From CAUSKK01 sp963533935 (lineage in GTDB: Bacteria > Pseudomonadota > Gammaproteobacteria > Cardiobacteriales > Cardiobacteriaceae): a stretch of 64,000 nt of DNA. Shown one piece after another: positions 1-7,840 of the stretch. The stretch spans positions 1 to 64,000 of the forward strand of contig CAUSQL010000006.1 of assembly GCA_963533935.1 (NCBI GenBank). The letters run 5' to 3'. The first letter of the stretch is position 1, and each line of letters begins with the position of its first letter. Position numbers and translations under genes: made by a program. The notes under the pieces were generated by a model. The model had not been told where the DNA came from. It saw only the letters and a program-made list of their open reading frames with translations, and ran no database searches.

Positions 1-163
1 TAAAGTAGCCCGCCTTTTTGGGGGTTTTCCGCGCCAAACGGCAGCGTTTATAGCTGGCTTCGCCATTAACTTTGAGCAATAGTCCTTCGTAATCTTCATT
101 CCAAGGTTCTTTAATGCAATCAAAATCGCCGTAAAAGCCGCGGAGCACCGCCATAATTTTCAC
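1..163 (-). CDS. MepB-like protein, N-terminal fragment
   Basis: The reading frame is cut by the left edge of the window, so only about 54 N-terminal residues are visible. They include CRLARKTPKKAGYF near the edge. This resembles the conserved core of MepB-family proteins (basic residue, TPxKxGxF, then a tryptophan-rich stretch), a family of unknown biochemical role first named next to a staphylococcal efflux locus. I prefer a GTG start at 163 because AAGGTGA lies at a good distance upstream; an ATG at 154 is the alternative. The family call rests on one short motif. Confidence 0.45.
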   Translation of the reverse strand, partial: MKIMAVLRGFYGDFDCIKEPWNEDYEGLLLKVNGEASYKRCRLARKTPKKAGYF

Positions 164-184
164 AATTTCATCACCTTGTTATCT

Positions 185-223
185 AAATACATACATCGGG
201 GCGCTTCCCCTGTATGTTTAATC
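185..223. repeat. Palindromic repeat unit, single copy
   Basis: One unit of the dispersed family lies between the MepB-like gene and the SnoaL-like gene: ACATACAT, GGGGCGCTT, then CCCCTGTATGT, flanked by AAATA and TTTAA. A weaker remnant with the AGAAGCGGCCGG core follows at about 242-267. Confidence 0.8.
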
Positions 224-270
224 ATGCCTTTAACACCCATCAGAAGCGGCCGGTCATCGCTAAAGGCTCT

Positions 271-678
271 TCACTTCCGCGCGTTCGCCCGCAGCAGTTC
301 CGTGCCGAACCAGCCCCAGTAGATGCGGTGGCGCCAGATTAAACCGTCCTTCAGCTGCATGACTTCGAGGATGTCGATTTGCTCGCCGGCCGGCGTCTGC
401 CGCGGGTATTCCCACATCAGCGTGTCGCCGCGGGTCAGGTAGGAGCCGTCCCGGTACCAGCGCACCAGCTCATTGGGCCGCCGTTTGGTGCCTTCCTCCA
501 GAAAGCGCAGGATTTCCGCCCGCCCCTCCAGCACGCCGCGCTCCTGATTCAGAATCACCGGCACCAGCGGGCTTTCCAAGATGGCGTCCTCGGCATAAAG
601 CTGAATGAGGGCGGCGCAGTTGCGGCCGCGGGCCTGTTCGTGCCACTGCTCGTAGATATGGAGAAAGTCTTGATTCAT
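271..678 (-). CDS. SnoaL-like (NTF2-fold) protein
   Basis: The product has 135 residues and the size and pattern of a SnoaL-like domain: an N-terminal helix (HIYEQWHEQARG), then CAALIQLYAEDAILESP, a GRAEILRFLEEG segment and a closing strand with EVMQLKDGLIWRHRIYWG. Such proteins include isomerases, hydrolases and many of unknown substrate, and nothing here identifies a ligand. The frame is open 13 codons further upstream, but ATG 678 is preceded by GGGAGTT at proper spacing and gives the normal domain start. A repeat separates it from cytochrome b561 upstream. Confidence 0.65.
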   Translation of the reverse strand: MNQDFLHIYEQWHEQARGRNCAALIQLYAEDAILESPLVPVILNQERGVLEGRAEILRFLEEGTKRRPNELVRWYRDGSYLTRGDTLMWEYPRQTPAGEQIDILEVMQLKDGLIWRHRIYWGWFGTELLRANARK

Positions 679-719
679 GGGAACTCCCGGTTGGAAAAAA
701 CTAGATTTTACTCCCATTA

Positions 720-799
720 AAAATACAGCCGGGCGCTTCCCCTGTATGTAATTAAAGCTTTAAATACATACAGCTAAAGCGCCCGGCCGGCGGTAAATG
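720..799. repeat. Paired palindromic repeat
   Basis: Two head-to-head units form a long inverted repeat: GGGCGCTTCCCCTGTATGT, a short AT-rich centre (AATTAAAGCTTTAAAT), then ACATACAGCTAAAGCGCCC. It lies between two minus-strand genes. Confidence 0.85.
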
Positions 800-808
800 G
801 CCTAAAAC

Positions 809-1273
809 CTAGCCAATCATCCGTTGCAGCAGCTTGGTGCCGCGCAGCTGATGGTAGAAGGCCACGGCCACATGGCCCACGATAAGCACCAGCAGCGCCC
901 AGGCCAGGGTGCCGTGCCACTGATTGCCCAGTTCCACCAGGAATTTATTGTCGTTCTCCCGGCCCACCTGGCGCAGGAAGGCGGTCAAAGGTACCAGCAG
1001 CACCAGGGCGAGAATGGCCAAATGGCCCAGCTTCGCAAGCACGCCGCTGGCCGGCCGCCGGTGGAAATTAACCGCCGTCCACAGCAGCCGCAGCACCGCC
1101 AGACCCAGCAGCACCAGGCCGATTTGCTTGTGGTAGGCCATCAGGTATTTGTATTCTTCGTTGCTATTTTTCAGGATTGCGATGGCGAAGACAGCGATGA
1201 AGAGCAGAAAGCTCAGCCAGTGAATTAGCCGTGTTAGGGCGCCATATTTAGTGGAATTATCGAGAATTTTCAT
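809..1273 (-). CDS. Cytochrome b561 family protein
   Basis: This is a small integral membrane b-type cytochrome of 154 residues with four hydrophobic helices. Candidate heme-ligand histidines are visible: LIHWL in helix 1, YHKQIG before helix 2, QWHGTLAW before helix 4 and GHVAVAFYH in it. The family moves electrons from quinol or superoxide within the inner membrane. The usual CybB start (KYGALTRLIHW near residue 9) supports the ATG at 1273. It is divergent from prmC, with only about 35 bp between the starts, so promoters must overlap. Confidence 0.85.
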   Translation of the reverse strand: MKILDNSTKYGALTRLIHWLSFLLFIAVFAIAILKNSNEEYKYLMAYHKQIGLVLLGLAVLRLLWTAVNFHRRPASGVLAKLGHLAILALVLLVPLTAFLRQVGRENDNKFLVELGNQWHGTLAWALLVLIVGHVAVAFYHQLRGTKLLQRMIG

Positions 1274-1308
1274 ATTGCCTCATTTAGTTATTGGGAGGAC
1301 TATTATCC

Positions 1309-2118
1309 ATGCTTATTGATGATTGGCTACGGGAAAAGGCCGCCGCCGGCCACGACCGCCAGGAACTGCGCTGGCTGCTGGCGCAGGTGGCCGGCATTGC
1401 GGCGGCGCAGCAGCACACCCGCCGGGAGCCCTTAAATGCGGCGCAGCTGGCCGCCCTGGCCGCAGCCCTGGCCCGCCTGGCCGCCGGCGAACCGCTGGCC
1501 TACGTGCTCGGCGAGTGGCAGTTCTTCCATTTAAATCTAAAAGTTAGTCCGGCGGTGCTCATACCCCGCGCCGACAGCGAAAGCGTGGTGGAACGGGCCT
1601 TGGACTTAATAAAAGAAATTCCGACGCCGCACATCTTCGACCTGGGCACCGGCAGCGGCGCCCTGGCCCTGGCCCTGGCCGCCTTCCGTCCGGATTCTCG
1701 GGTCATCGCGGTGGACAGAAGCCCGGCGGCGCTGGCGGTGGCGCGGGAGAACGGCCGCGATTTCGCCAACGTGGAATTTCGCGCCAGCGACTGGTTTTCC
1801 GCCCTGGCCGGCGCCCGGGCGGATTTAATCATCGCCAACCCGCCCTACATCGCCGCCGGCGACCCGCATTTGCCGGCTTTAGGCCACGAACCACGGTCAG
1901 CTCTAACGGCCCGCTTTCATGGCTACGGCGACTTATTCACCATCGTGAAGGAAGCGCCGGATTACCTGAAGCCCGGCGGCTGGCTGCTGCTGGAACACGG
2001 CTATGCACAGGGGGAAGTGCTGCGCCGCTACTTCGCCCGCCGGCGCCGCTGGACGGACATTAACAGCGGCCGGGACTACGGCGGCCGGGAGCGCATGAGC
2101 TGGGCGCGGCTGGCCTAG
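1309..2118 (+). CDS. prmC: Peptide chain release factor glutamine methyltransferase
   Basis: PrmC methylates the glutamine of the GGQ loop in release factors RF1 and RF2 using S-adenosylmethionine. The 269-residue product has the helical N-terminal domain with a GEPLAYVLGEWQF segment, the SAM-binding glycine motif DLGTGSGAL at about 111-119 and the catalytic NPPY at 177-180. The frame is open from a TTG at 1291, but GGGAGG lies inside that extension, so ATG 1309 is the start. prfA, its common partner, is not adjacent. Confidence 0.93.
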   Translation: MLIDDWLREKAAAGHDRQELRWLLAQVAGIAAAQQHTRREPLNAAQLAALAAALARLAAGEPLAYVLGEWQFFHLNLKVSPAVLIPRADSESVVERALDLIKEIPTPHIFDLGTGSGALALALAAFRPDSRVIAVDRSPAALAVARENGRDFANVEFRASDWFSALAGARADLIIANPPYIAAGDPHLPALGHEPRSALTARFHGYGDLFTIVKEAPDYLKPGGWLLLEHGYAQGEVLRRYFARRRRWTDINSGRDYGGRERMSWARLA

Positions 2119-2134
2119 GTTGGTTTTTTCCGTT

Positions 2135-2214
2135 AATTTACAGACGTAGAAGCGCTTCGTATGTATGTTTAGGGCTTAAAACATACATACGAAGCGCTTC
2201 TATGTTTGTAAATC
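2135..2214. repeat. Paired palindromic repeat
   Basis: Two units face each other: TTTACAGACGTAGAAGCGCTT then CGTATGTATGTTTA, centre GGGC, and the mirror ending CTTCTATGTTTGTAAA. The arms are close to 37 bp. It lies between the convergent genes prmC and polA. Confidence 0.88.
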
Positions 2215-2393
2215 GGTGATTAGCACCGTAGTTAGGTGGCCTTAGGAATAAATAAACGCTGTTCCGCTGGCCTTGGGTCTCAATGCCCACCCGCATCAGC
2301 CCAGGAAGCATTACTAGTGGCCCACGGCGCGTCGCAAGGCTTTGCCGGCGACTGAAGGGAGAAAATACATTGAAGTGGTTGCCCCCCTTAATC

Positions 2394-2533
2394 GGCTCAC
2401 GGGCTTCTACACATAAAGACAAACAAAGAAGCGGTTGTTCGCCTCCTTGGTTGGCTCACGCGCTTCTACACATAAAGACAAAGAAGCGGTTGTTCGCCTC
2501 CTTGGTTGGCTCACGCGCTTCTATGTATTTAGG
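2394..2533. repeat. Tandem 55-59 bp repeat built from a modified palindromic unit
   Basis: Each unit begins GGCTCACGCGCTTCTACACA, continues with AAAGACAAAGAAGCGG and ends TTGTTCGCCTCCTTGGTT. Unit starts are 2394, 2453 and 2508. The first is 59 bp because of an extra CAAA. The third ends as an ordinary palindromic unit (CGCTTCTATGTATTTA). Confidence 0.8.
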
Positions 2534-2543
2534 CCCGGTGGGT

Positions 2544-2563
2544 GTCGGGCATAAATGCCCGAC
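2544..2563 (-). terminator. Perfect hairpin downstream of polA
   Basis: GTCGGGCAT, AA, ATGCCCGAC makes a 9-bp stem with a 2-nt loop about 50 bp past the polA stop. It could end or protect polA mRNA. There is no U-tract, so intrinsic termination is doubtful. Similar hairpins occur as dispersed repeats in other bacteria. Confidence 0.4.
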
Positions 2564-2615
2564 CTACCAGCTTTGTGAATTTTCAACCGTGGTTCGGTGG
2601 GCTTCGAGCCACACT

Positions 2616-5306
2616 TTAGTGGGCCTCAAGCCAACTTTGCCCCAATCCCAATTCCACCTCCAGCGGCACCGTCAGCGTTACCGCCTCGGCCATAATTTGG
2701 CGAATGCGCTCCCGCAGCCGCTCCACCGCCGCCGGGCGAATTTCAAAGACCAGCTCATCGTGCACCTGGAGCAGCAGCCGCAATTCCTCGTCGCTCCCCA
2801 GTTCCCGTTCCAAATCAATCATGGCCCGCTTGAGTATGTCCGCCGCCGTGCCCTGAATCGGCGCGTTAATGGCCGCCCGCTCGCACTCCTGGCGCAGGTT
2901 CTTATTCTTATGGTTAATGTCGAGCACGGGAATGCGCCGGCCGGCCAGGGTTTCCACGTATTGGTGTTCGCGGGCGAACTCCTTGGTTTCTTCCATGAAG
3001 TTCAGCACCTGCGGATAGCGGTTAAAGTACTTTGCCATGTAGTCTTCCGCCTCCTCCAGGGAAATCTTCAGGCTGCGCGCCAGGCCGAAGGAGCTCATGC
3101 CGTAGATGAGGCCAAAATTAATGGTTTTGGCGGAACGGCGCTGCTCCCGGTCCACCGCGTCCAGCGGCACGGCAAAAATCTCGCTGGCGGTGGCCCGGTG
3201 TATGTCCAGGCCCTGCTGGAAGGCGGCGATTAGGCCCGGGTCCTTGGCGAAGTGGGCCATCACCCTTAGCTCAATCTGGGAATAGTCCGCCGACAGCAGC
3301 TGCCAGCCGGCCGCCGCCACAAAGGCGCTGCGGATTTCCTGGCCCGCCGTCGAACGTATGGGAATGTTCTGCAAATTCGGATTGGTGGAGGACAGGCGGC
3401 CGGTGCTGGTTACCGCCTGCTGGAACGTGGTGTGCAGCCGGCCGCTGACCGGATTAATCAGCCGCGGCAGCGCGTCGGTGTAGGTGGACTTCAGCTTGGC
3501 CAGGTGCCGCTGTTGCAGCAGCAGCCGCGGCAGCTCGTGCTCCTCCGCCAGCTGGCTGAGCACGCTCTCGTCGGTGCTGGCCTGGCCGGCGGGGGTCTTC
3601 TTCAGCGGCGTTAATTCCAGTTTCTCAAAGAGAATTTCCCGCAGCTGCTTGGTGGAATTCAGATTAAAGGGCTGGCCGGCCAGGCCGTAGGCCTGATTTT
3701 CCAGCTCCGCCAGCTGGGCCGCCAGCCGCGCGCTCTGTTCCGCCAGCTGCCCCCTGTCCAGGGCCACGCCGTGCCGTTCCATCTTGGTCAGAATGGCGCT
3801 CAGCGGCAGTTCCATGTCCTCATAGAGCCGCTTTAACGGTTCCTCCAGCCGCCGGTTAAATAGTTCGTAGAGCTGGCCGATGCCGTCCGCCCGGCGGCCG
3901 CAGTGCTCCGCCGCCACCGCCGGTTCCAGCTGGTCGAAGGTCAATTTATGGCTGCCGCGGCCCAGCAGCTCTTCCCGGCCCGGCGGCGACTGGTTCAGGT
4001 GGTAGCGCAGGAGCTTGTCCAGGTCGTAGTTGGCGCCGGTGCTGTTCAGCACATAGCCGAGCAACATGACGTCGGCGGCGGCCGTCAAATTAATCTGCCA
4101 GCGGGCCAGCCAGTGGCTCAGCCGCTTCAGATTGTGGCTCACCTTAATTAATCCCGGCCGTTCCAGCAGCGGCTTCAGCTGGGCGAAAACCTTGTCCGCG
4201 GCCAGATTGTCCGGGTAATCCTCGCGGAAGAGGCCGGCGCCGCGGCGGTGATTCAGCGCCAGATAGTGGGCGGAACCGGCGGCGGCGCTGATGGCCAGGC
4301 CCAGCGGTTCACCGGAAAAATAGTCCTCGTCGCTGGTTTCCAGGTGCAGGGCCAGCCACTCGGCCCGTTCCCAGCCCTTAATCAGGTAATCCAGCTGGGC
4401 CAGGGAGGTGATTAATTCATAGTGGGCCGGCGCCGTTTCCAGGTACTTGGCCGCCAGCTGCGCCAGGGAATATTTATGGCAGATGGCCGCCAGCGCCGCC
4501 GCGTCGATGGGCTGGCGCCGGAAGTAGTCCCAGGGCTGGTCTATGGGCAGGTCGGTTTTGATGGTGGTCAGTTGCAGGTTCAGGGCGAGGCGCTCGCTGT
4601 GCTCGCGCAGCTTTTCCCCCTGAGAACCGGTGATTTCCTCTTTGTGGGCGAGCAGGCCGGCCAGGCCCTGGTATTTCTTCAGTAATTTCAGGGCGCTGGT
4701 CTTGTTTAAATTGGCCAGGCCGATGATGTTATCCGCCGCGTCGCCCTTCAGCGCCAGAAAGTCGGCGATGAGCTCCGGCGGCAGATTCTCACCGAAGCGC
4801 TTAGCCACGCTGCTGCGGTCGTAGCGCTGCTCCTTGGCGGTGGCGCGGGAACCGGCCTTGGCCAGCAGGGCGATGTGGTCGTTGATGAGCAGCTGGGCCA
4901 TATCCTTGTCGTTGGAGGCGATGAGCACGCTGTAGCCGGCGCCGCTGGCGGCCAGGGCCAGGGAACCGATGACGTCGTCCGCTTCTACGCCCTCCCGCTC
5001 CAGAATGCGATAGCCGAGGGCCTGGATTAATTGGCGAGTCGGTTCCAGCTGCTGCACCAACCGGTCGGCCATGGGCTCGCGGTGGGCCTTGTAGTCCTTG
5101 TAAAGCTGGTGGCGGAAGGTGGGGGCGCGCCTATCGAAGACCACCGCCAGGCATTCGGGCTGGTAATTTTCCTGGAGCTGCTCCAGATAGCTGGATAGGC
5201 CGAAGATGGCGCCGCTGGGGAGATTTTCGCTGGAATAGAGGCCGTTGCGCTCCTTGCTGTAGTAGCAGTTGGAGCCATCGACAATGATAAATAGGGGTTT
5301 CGCCAT
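2616..5306 (-). CDS. polA: DNA polymerase I
   Basis: PolA fills gaps and removes RNA primers. The 896 residues hold a 5' nuclease domain (VDGSN, GVEADDVIG, FLALKGDAADN, about 1-290), a 3'-5' exonuclease-like domain (about 305-500) and the polymerase domain with motif A (SADYSQIELR, near 672), motif B (KTINFGLIYG) and motif C (QVHDELVFE, near 847). The proofreading domain looks dead: the DxE pair reads HLE near 321, the motif II aspartate aligns with leucine in NLKRL near 392, and the motif III region reads HCGRRAD near 468. Glutamate of DxE is kept. No clear Shine-Dalgarno sequence precedes the start. Confidence 0.96.
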   Translation of the reverse strand: MAKPLFIIVDGSNCYYSKERNGLYSSENLPSGAIFGLSSYLEQLQENYQPECLAVVFDRRAPTFRHQLYKDYKAHREPMADRLVQQLEPTRQLIQALGYRILEREGVEADDVIGSLALAASGAGYSVLIASNDKDMAQLLINDHIALLAKAGSRATAKEQRYDRSSVAKRFGENLPPELIADFLALKGDAADNIIGLANLNKTSALKLLKKYQGLAGLLAHKEEITGSQGEKLREHSERLALNLQLTTIKTDLPIDQPWDYFRRQPIDAAALAAICHKYSLAQLAAKYLETAPAHYELITSLAQLDYLIKGWERAEWLALHLETSDEDYFSGEPLGLAISAAAGSAHYLALNHRRGAGLFREDYPDNLAADKVFAQLKPLLERPGLIKVSHNLKRLSHWLARWQINLTAAADVMLLGYVLNSTGANYDLDKLLRYHLNQSPPGREELLGRGSHKLTFDQLEPAVAAEHCGRRADGIGQLYELFNRRLEEPLKRLYEDMELPLSAILTKMERHGVALDRGQLAEQSARLAAQLAELENQAYGLAGQPFNLNSTKQLREILFEKLELTPLKKTPAGQASTDESVLSQLAEEHELPRLLLQQRHLAKLKSTYTDALPRLINPVSGRLHTTFQQAVTSTGRLSSTNPNLQNIPIRSTAGQEIRSAFVAAAGWQLLSADYSQIELRVMAHFAKDPGLIAAFQQGLDIHRATASEIFAVPLDAVDREQRRSAKTINFGLIYGMSSFGLARSLKISLEEAEDYMAKYFNRYPQVLNFMEETKEFAREHQYVETLAGRRIPVLDINHKNKNLRQECERAAINAPIQGTAADILKRAMIDLERELGSDEELRLLLQVHDELVFEIRPAAVERLRERIRQIMAEAVTLTVPLEVELGLGQSWLEAH

Positions 5307-5348
5307 AAAATTTGCATTTTACCATTGGCCAAAGCAGGCTTTTTACCA

Positions 5349-5398
5349 ACAAGGGGGCGCTTAGACTGTATGTAATTTAGCTTAAATACCTACAAATG
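5349..5398. repeat. Palindromic repeat, unit and a half
   Basis: GGGGGCGCTTAGACTGTATGT is followed by TTTAGCTTAAATACCTACAA, the beginning of the mirror arm, which is then cut short next to the sixA stop. It lies between polA and sixA, both on the minus strand. Confidence 0.7.
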
Positions 5399-5400
5399 AT

Positions 5401-5820
5401 TTATTGCGGCAGAAAGCTGGCCACCGGCTGCCAGCGGTCGCCGGCCCGTTCCAGCACGAGAATCTGCCCCTCTTCAAAGAATAAATAGGTGTCGTCGCCG
5501 CTCAGCAGCGTCGCCAGCGAGCCAATCCACGGCGAATGGCCCACCAGAATTAAATCCTCCTCCTCGCCCCGGAGCAGGGCCGCCAAGGTCTCCTCGTTGG
5601 CGCTGCCGTTAATCTCCGGCCGCACCGTAAAATCCGCCGCGTAGTGCTGGGCCGTCTCCTGGCTGCTGGCCGCCTCCGAGGCCCAGATGCGCCGGCCGCC
5701 GTAATTTTCCCGCAGCCAGTCCGCCCCCTGGCGCGCCTGGGCCGCGCCGCTTTCCTCCAGATGGCGCTGGCCCAGCTTGAAGCGTTCGCTGTGGCCGTGG
5801 CGCCAGAGTATCAATTGCAT
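5401..5820 (-). CDS. sixA: Phosphohistidine phosphatase SixA
   Basis: SixA is a short histidine phosphatase that removes phosphate from phosphohistidine, for example on the histidine-containing phosphotransfer domain of ArcB or on phosphotransferase proteins. The 139-residue length fits the family. The RHG catalytic motif is at residues 7-9 (LWRHGHSE), and the second catalytic histidine is in ILVGHSPW near residue 94. The product is cytoplasmic, with no signal sequence. It follows rpsT on the same strand, but a terminator lies between them, so it probably has its own promoter. Confidence 0.85.
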   Translation of the reverse strand: MQLILWRHGHSERFKLGQRHLEESGAAQARQGADWLRENYGGRRIWASEAASSQETAQHYAADFTVRPEINGSANEETLAALLRGEEEDLILVGHSPWIGSLATLLSGDDTYLFFEEGQILVLERAGDRWQPVASFLPQ

Positions 5821-5834
5821 TTTTCTACTCCCAT

Positions 5835-5858
5835 AAAAAAAGCCCCGGGCGGGGCTTT
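5835..5858 (-). terminator. Intrinsic terminator of rpsT
   Basis: On the minus strand an 8-bp stem (AAAGCCCC, loop GCCC, GGGGCTTT) is followed by a run of U residues. It begins four bases after the rpsT stop codon. Confidence 0.9.
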
Positions 5859-5861
5859 GAC

Positions 5862-6128
5862 TTAGGCGGCGGCCTTGACGATGCGCTTGTTCAAGCGGCT
5901 TTTCAGGCGGCTGGCCTTGTTCTTATGAATTAGACCTTTACGGGCAGCACGATCAAGCAGCGAAGTGGCAGTTGAGTAGGCCTGTTGGATTAGGGCACTG
6001 TCGCCGCCCTCGATGGCCTTCAGAACCTTTTTCACCGCCGTCCGCATCGCCGACCGTTGGCTGGCGTTTAGAAGGCGGGCCTTTTCCGCTTGGCGGACCC
6101 GTTTTTTTGCTTGTGCAGTATTTGCCAC
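5862..6128 (-). CDS. rpsT: 30S ribosomal protein S20
   Basis: S20 is a small, basic, helical protein that binds 16S rRNA early in assembly of the small subunit. The 88 residues match the family: ANTAQAKKRVRQAEKAR near the start, SQRSAMRTAVKKV in the middle and a C-terminal LIHKNKASRLKSRLNKRI segment. It stands as a single gene with its own terminator. In some relatives S20 represses its own translation; nothing in the leader lets me judge that here. Confidence 0.97.
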   Translation of the reverse strand: MANTAQAKKRVRQAEKARLLNASQRSAMRTAVKKVLKAIEGGDSALIQQAYSTATSLLDRAARKGLIHKNKASRLKSRLNKRIVKAAA

Positions 6129-6242
6129 GTTGTGAAATCCTATTGGTTAAGTTAAAAAATAAAGCGGCTGATTATGGGTAATTTCCGCCGTAAAGTCAAT
6201 GGCTGCGGGCTTCCCGGCCGGCCGGGCTTATCCCCCATTGTG

Positions 6243-6283
6243 CCCTAAACATACAGGGGAAGCGCTTCACCGTATGTTAATTA
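6243..6283. repeat. Palindromic repeat unit overlapping the pit stop codon
   Basis: A single unit (AAACATACAGGGGAAGCGCTT, then CACCGTATGTTAATT). The TTAATT end, read on the minus strand, supplies the TAA stop of the phosphate transporter gene at 6277-6279. Confidence 0.8.
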
Positions 6284-7824
6284 AAGTGCAGAAACAGCCA
6301 GCAGGTGCCCGCCGCAATCATACAAGCGATGGGCACCGTAATAATCCAGGCCAGGGCAATGGGCTTCATCAGCCGCCAGTTGGCGTTCCGATTGACCAGA
6401 CCAATGCCCAGCACCGCGCCCACGAGGATATGAGTGCTCGACACCGGCAAACCCATGGACGAGGCCAGCAGCACCACAATGGCCGCCGACAGCTCCGCCG
6501 TAAAGCCCGAGGCCGGGCTCATGGCCGCCAGGTGCGTGCCAACGGTGGCAATAACCTCCTTGCCGATGAACCATAGGCCCGCCACCAGGGCAATGCCGAA
6601 GGCCAGCATGGCGTAGGCGGGAATGGGCGCGGCCAGGGCCAGGCTCTCCGTCTTCAGCACTTCCAGAATGGCGGCAAAGGGGCCGATGGCGTTGGCGATG
6701 TCGTTGGAACCGTGGCTGAAGGCGAAGCAGGAGGCGGTCAGCACCTGGAGCCAGCTGAAGAAAATGTAGGTGGCCCGCGACAGCTGGTGGCTGCGGAAAC
6801 CGCGGGTAAAGCGCCGGGCAATGAACCAGCTGGCCAGGCCGATGATGAGGAATAGCAGCAGATGCTGGCTGTCGCTCATGCCCAGATTAATGTTCTTTAA
6901 ACCCTTAAAAATCAGCATATAGCCAACGATGAAGACGCTGAACACGGCAATCAGCGGCAGGTACAGCTTGCGCACCCGCCGCGCCCGCGGCAGTTCCCTC
7001 TCGTCCAGCTCCTCCAGCCGGTGCTCCTCTTCCCCCTCCATCATCAGCCCCAGGGAACCCAAATTGCGCAGCATGCGCTTGTGCATGGGCAGCTTCTTCT
7101 GTAGGGAAATCTTGCGCTTCTCGCCCTTCTTCTCCTCCTTGTCCTGGCTGTTCAGCCGCCGGGCATTGACGCGCAGGGCGTACTTTTCGTGCTCAATTTC
7201 CCCGAGCAGAAGAATGTGGTTCTTAATGTGGTAGAAAACCAGATAGGACATGAGGCCGCCCAGCACCGGAGAAATTAGCCAGGACAGCACAATTTCCCCG
7301 ATGCCCCCCCAGCGCACCGCCGTCAGCGGCTCCGGCTGGCCGGTGAAATAGCCGGTAACTAGGGCGGCGCCGACGATGGAACCGACCACGGAATGGGTGG
7401 TGGACACGGGCCAACCCTTGTAGGTGGCGAAGAGCAGCCACAGGGCCGCCGCCACCAGCGCGCTCATCATGATGTAGAGCAGCTGCATGGGGCTGATGTG
7501 CAGCCGTTCCATATCCACGATGCCCTTGCGAATGGTATCGGTAACTTCGCCGCCGGCAATGAGCGCGCCAGCCACCTCAAAGACCGCCGCAATGGCCAGG
7601 GCCTGGGCCACGGACAGGGTGCCGGCGCCCACCGAGGTGCCAAAGGAGTTGGCCACGTCGTTGCCGCCAATATTAAAGGCCATGAACAGGCCGAAGAGCG
7701 CCGCCAAAATGAATAGTTTGGGGTAGTGGTGGCCGGTGAATTCCAGGCCCCAGAAGATAAATAGAAAGACCGTGGCTGCTAGAAAGCCGCCGGCAAAAAT
7801 ATTGAAGCCTTTCTCAAGATTCAT
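6277..7824 (-). CDS. pit: PiT-family inorganic phosphate transporter
   Basis: This inner-membrane symporter imports phosphate, probably as a metal-phosphate complex, with protons or sodium. The 515-residue product shows the two inverted PiT signature halves: GGNDVANSFGTSVGAG near residue 52 and HGSNDIANAIGPFAA in the C-terminal half. About ten hydrophobic segments surround a charged cytoplasmic loop (roughly 225-290) rich in K, E and R. The frame is open to 7866, but ATG 7824 has AAAGGGAT upstream and starts just after the perM stop. The last codon and stop lie in a palindromic repeat. Confidence 0.92.
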   Translation of the reverse strand: MNLEKGFNIFAGGFLAATVFLFIFWGLEFTGHHYPKLFILAALFGLFMAFNIGGNDVANSFGTSVGAGTLSVAQALAIAAVFEVAGALIAGGEVTDTIRKGIVDMERLHISPMQLLYIMMSALVAAALWLLFATYKGWPVSTTHSVVGSIVGAALVTGYFTGQPEPLTAVRWGGIGEIVLSWLISPVLGGLMSYLVFYHIKNHILLLGEIEHEKYALRVNARRLNSQDKEEKKGEKRKISLQKKLPMHKRMLRNLGSLGLMMEGEEEHRLEELDERELPRARRVRKLYLPLIAVFSVFIVGYMLIFKGLKNINLGMSDSQHLLLFLIIGLASWFIARRFTRGFRSHQLSRATYIFFSWLQVLTASCFAFSHGSNDIANAIGPFAAILEVLKTESLALAAPIPAYAMLAFGIALVAGLWFIGKEVIATVGTHLAAMSPASGFTAELSAAIVVLLASSMGLPVSSTHILVGAVLGIGLVNRNANWRLMKPIALAWIITVPIACMIAAGTCWLFLHFN

Positions 7825-7840
7825 AGGTATCCCTTTGAAA

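Larger units (their letters stand above)
2119..2615. repeat. Gene-free interval between prmC and polA
   Basis: No convincing gene is present. A perfect-looking paired palindromic repeat occupies 2135-2214. Diverged tandem units of 59 and 55 bp plus a partial third occupy 2394-2533. A perfect palindrome, GTCGGGCAT with a 2-nt loop, sits at 2544-2563. A partial copy of the polA 3' end sits at 2597-2617. The stretch 2230-2390 shows no recognisable feature. Open frames across the interval are repeat-derived or antisense to polA. Confidence 0.75.

Noticed and set aside
2283..3233. A 316-codon plus-strand open frame over the polA 3' half and upstream gap
   Set aside because: It is antisense to polA with repeat-derived beginning, no ribosome site and composition typical of a shadow frame in GC-rich DNA.
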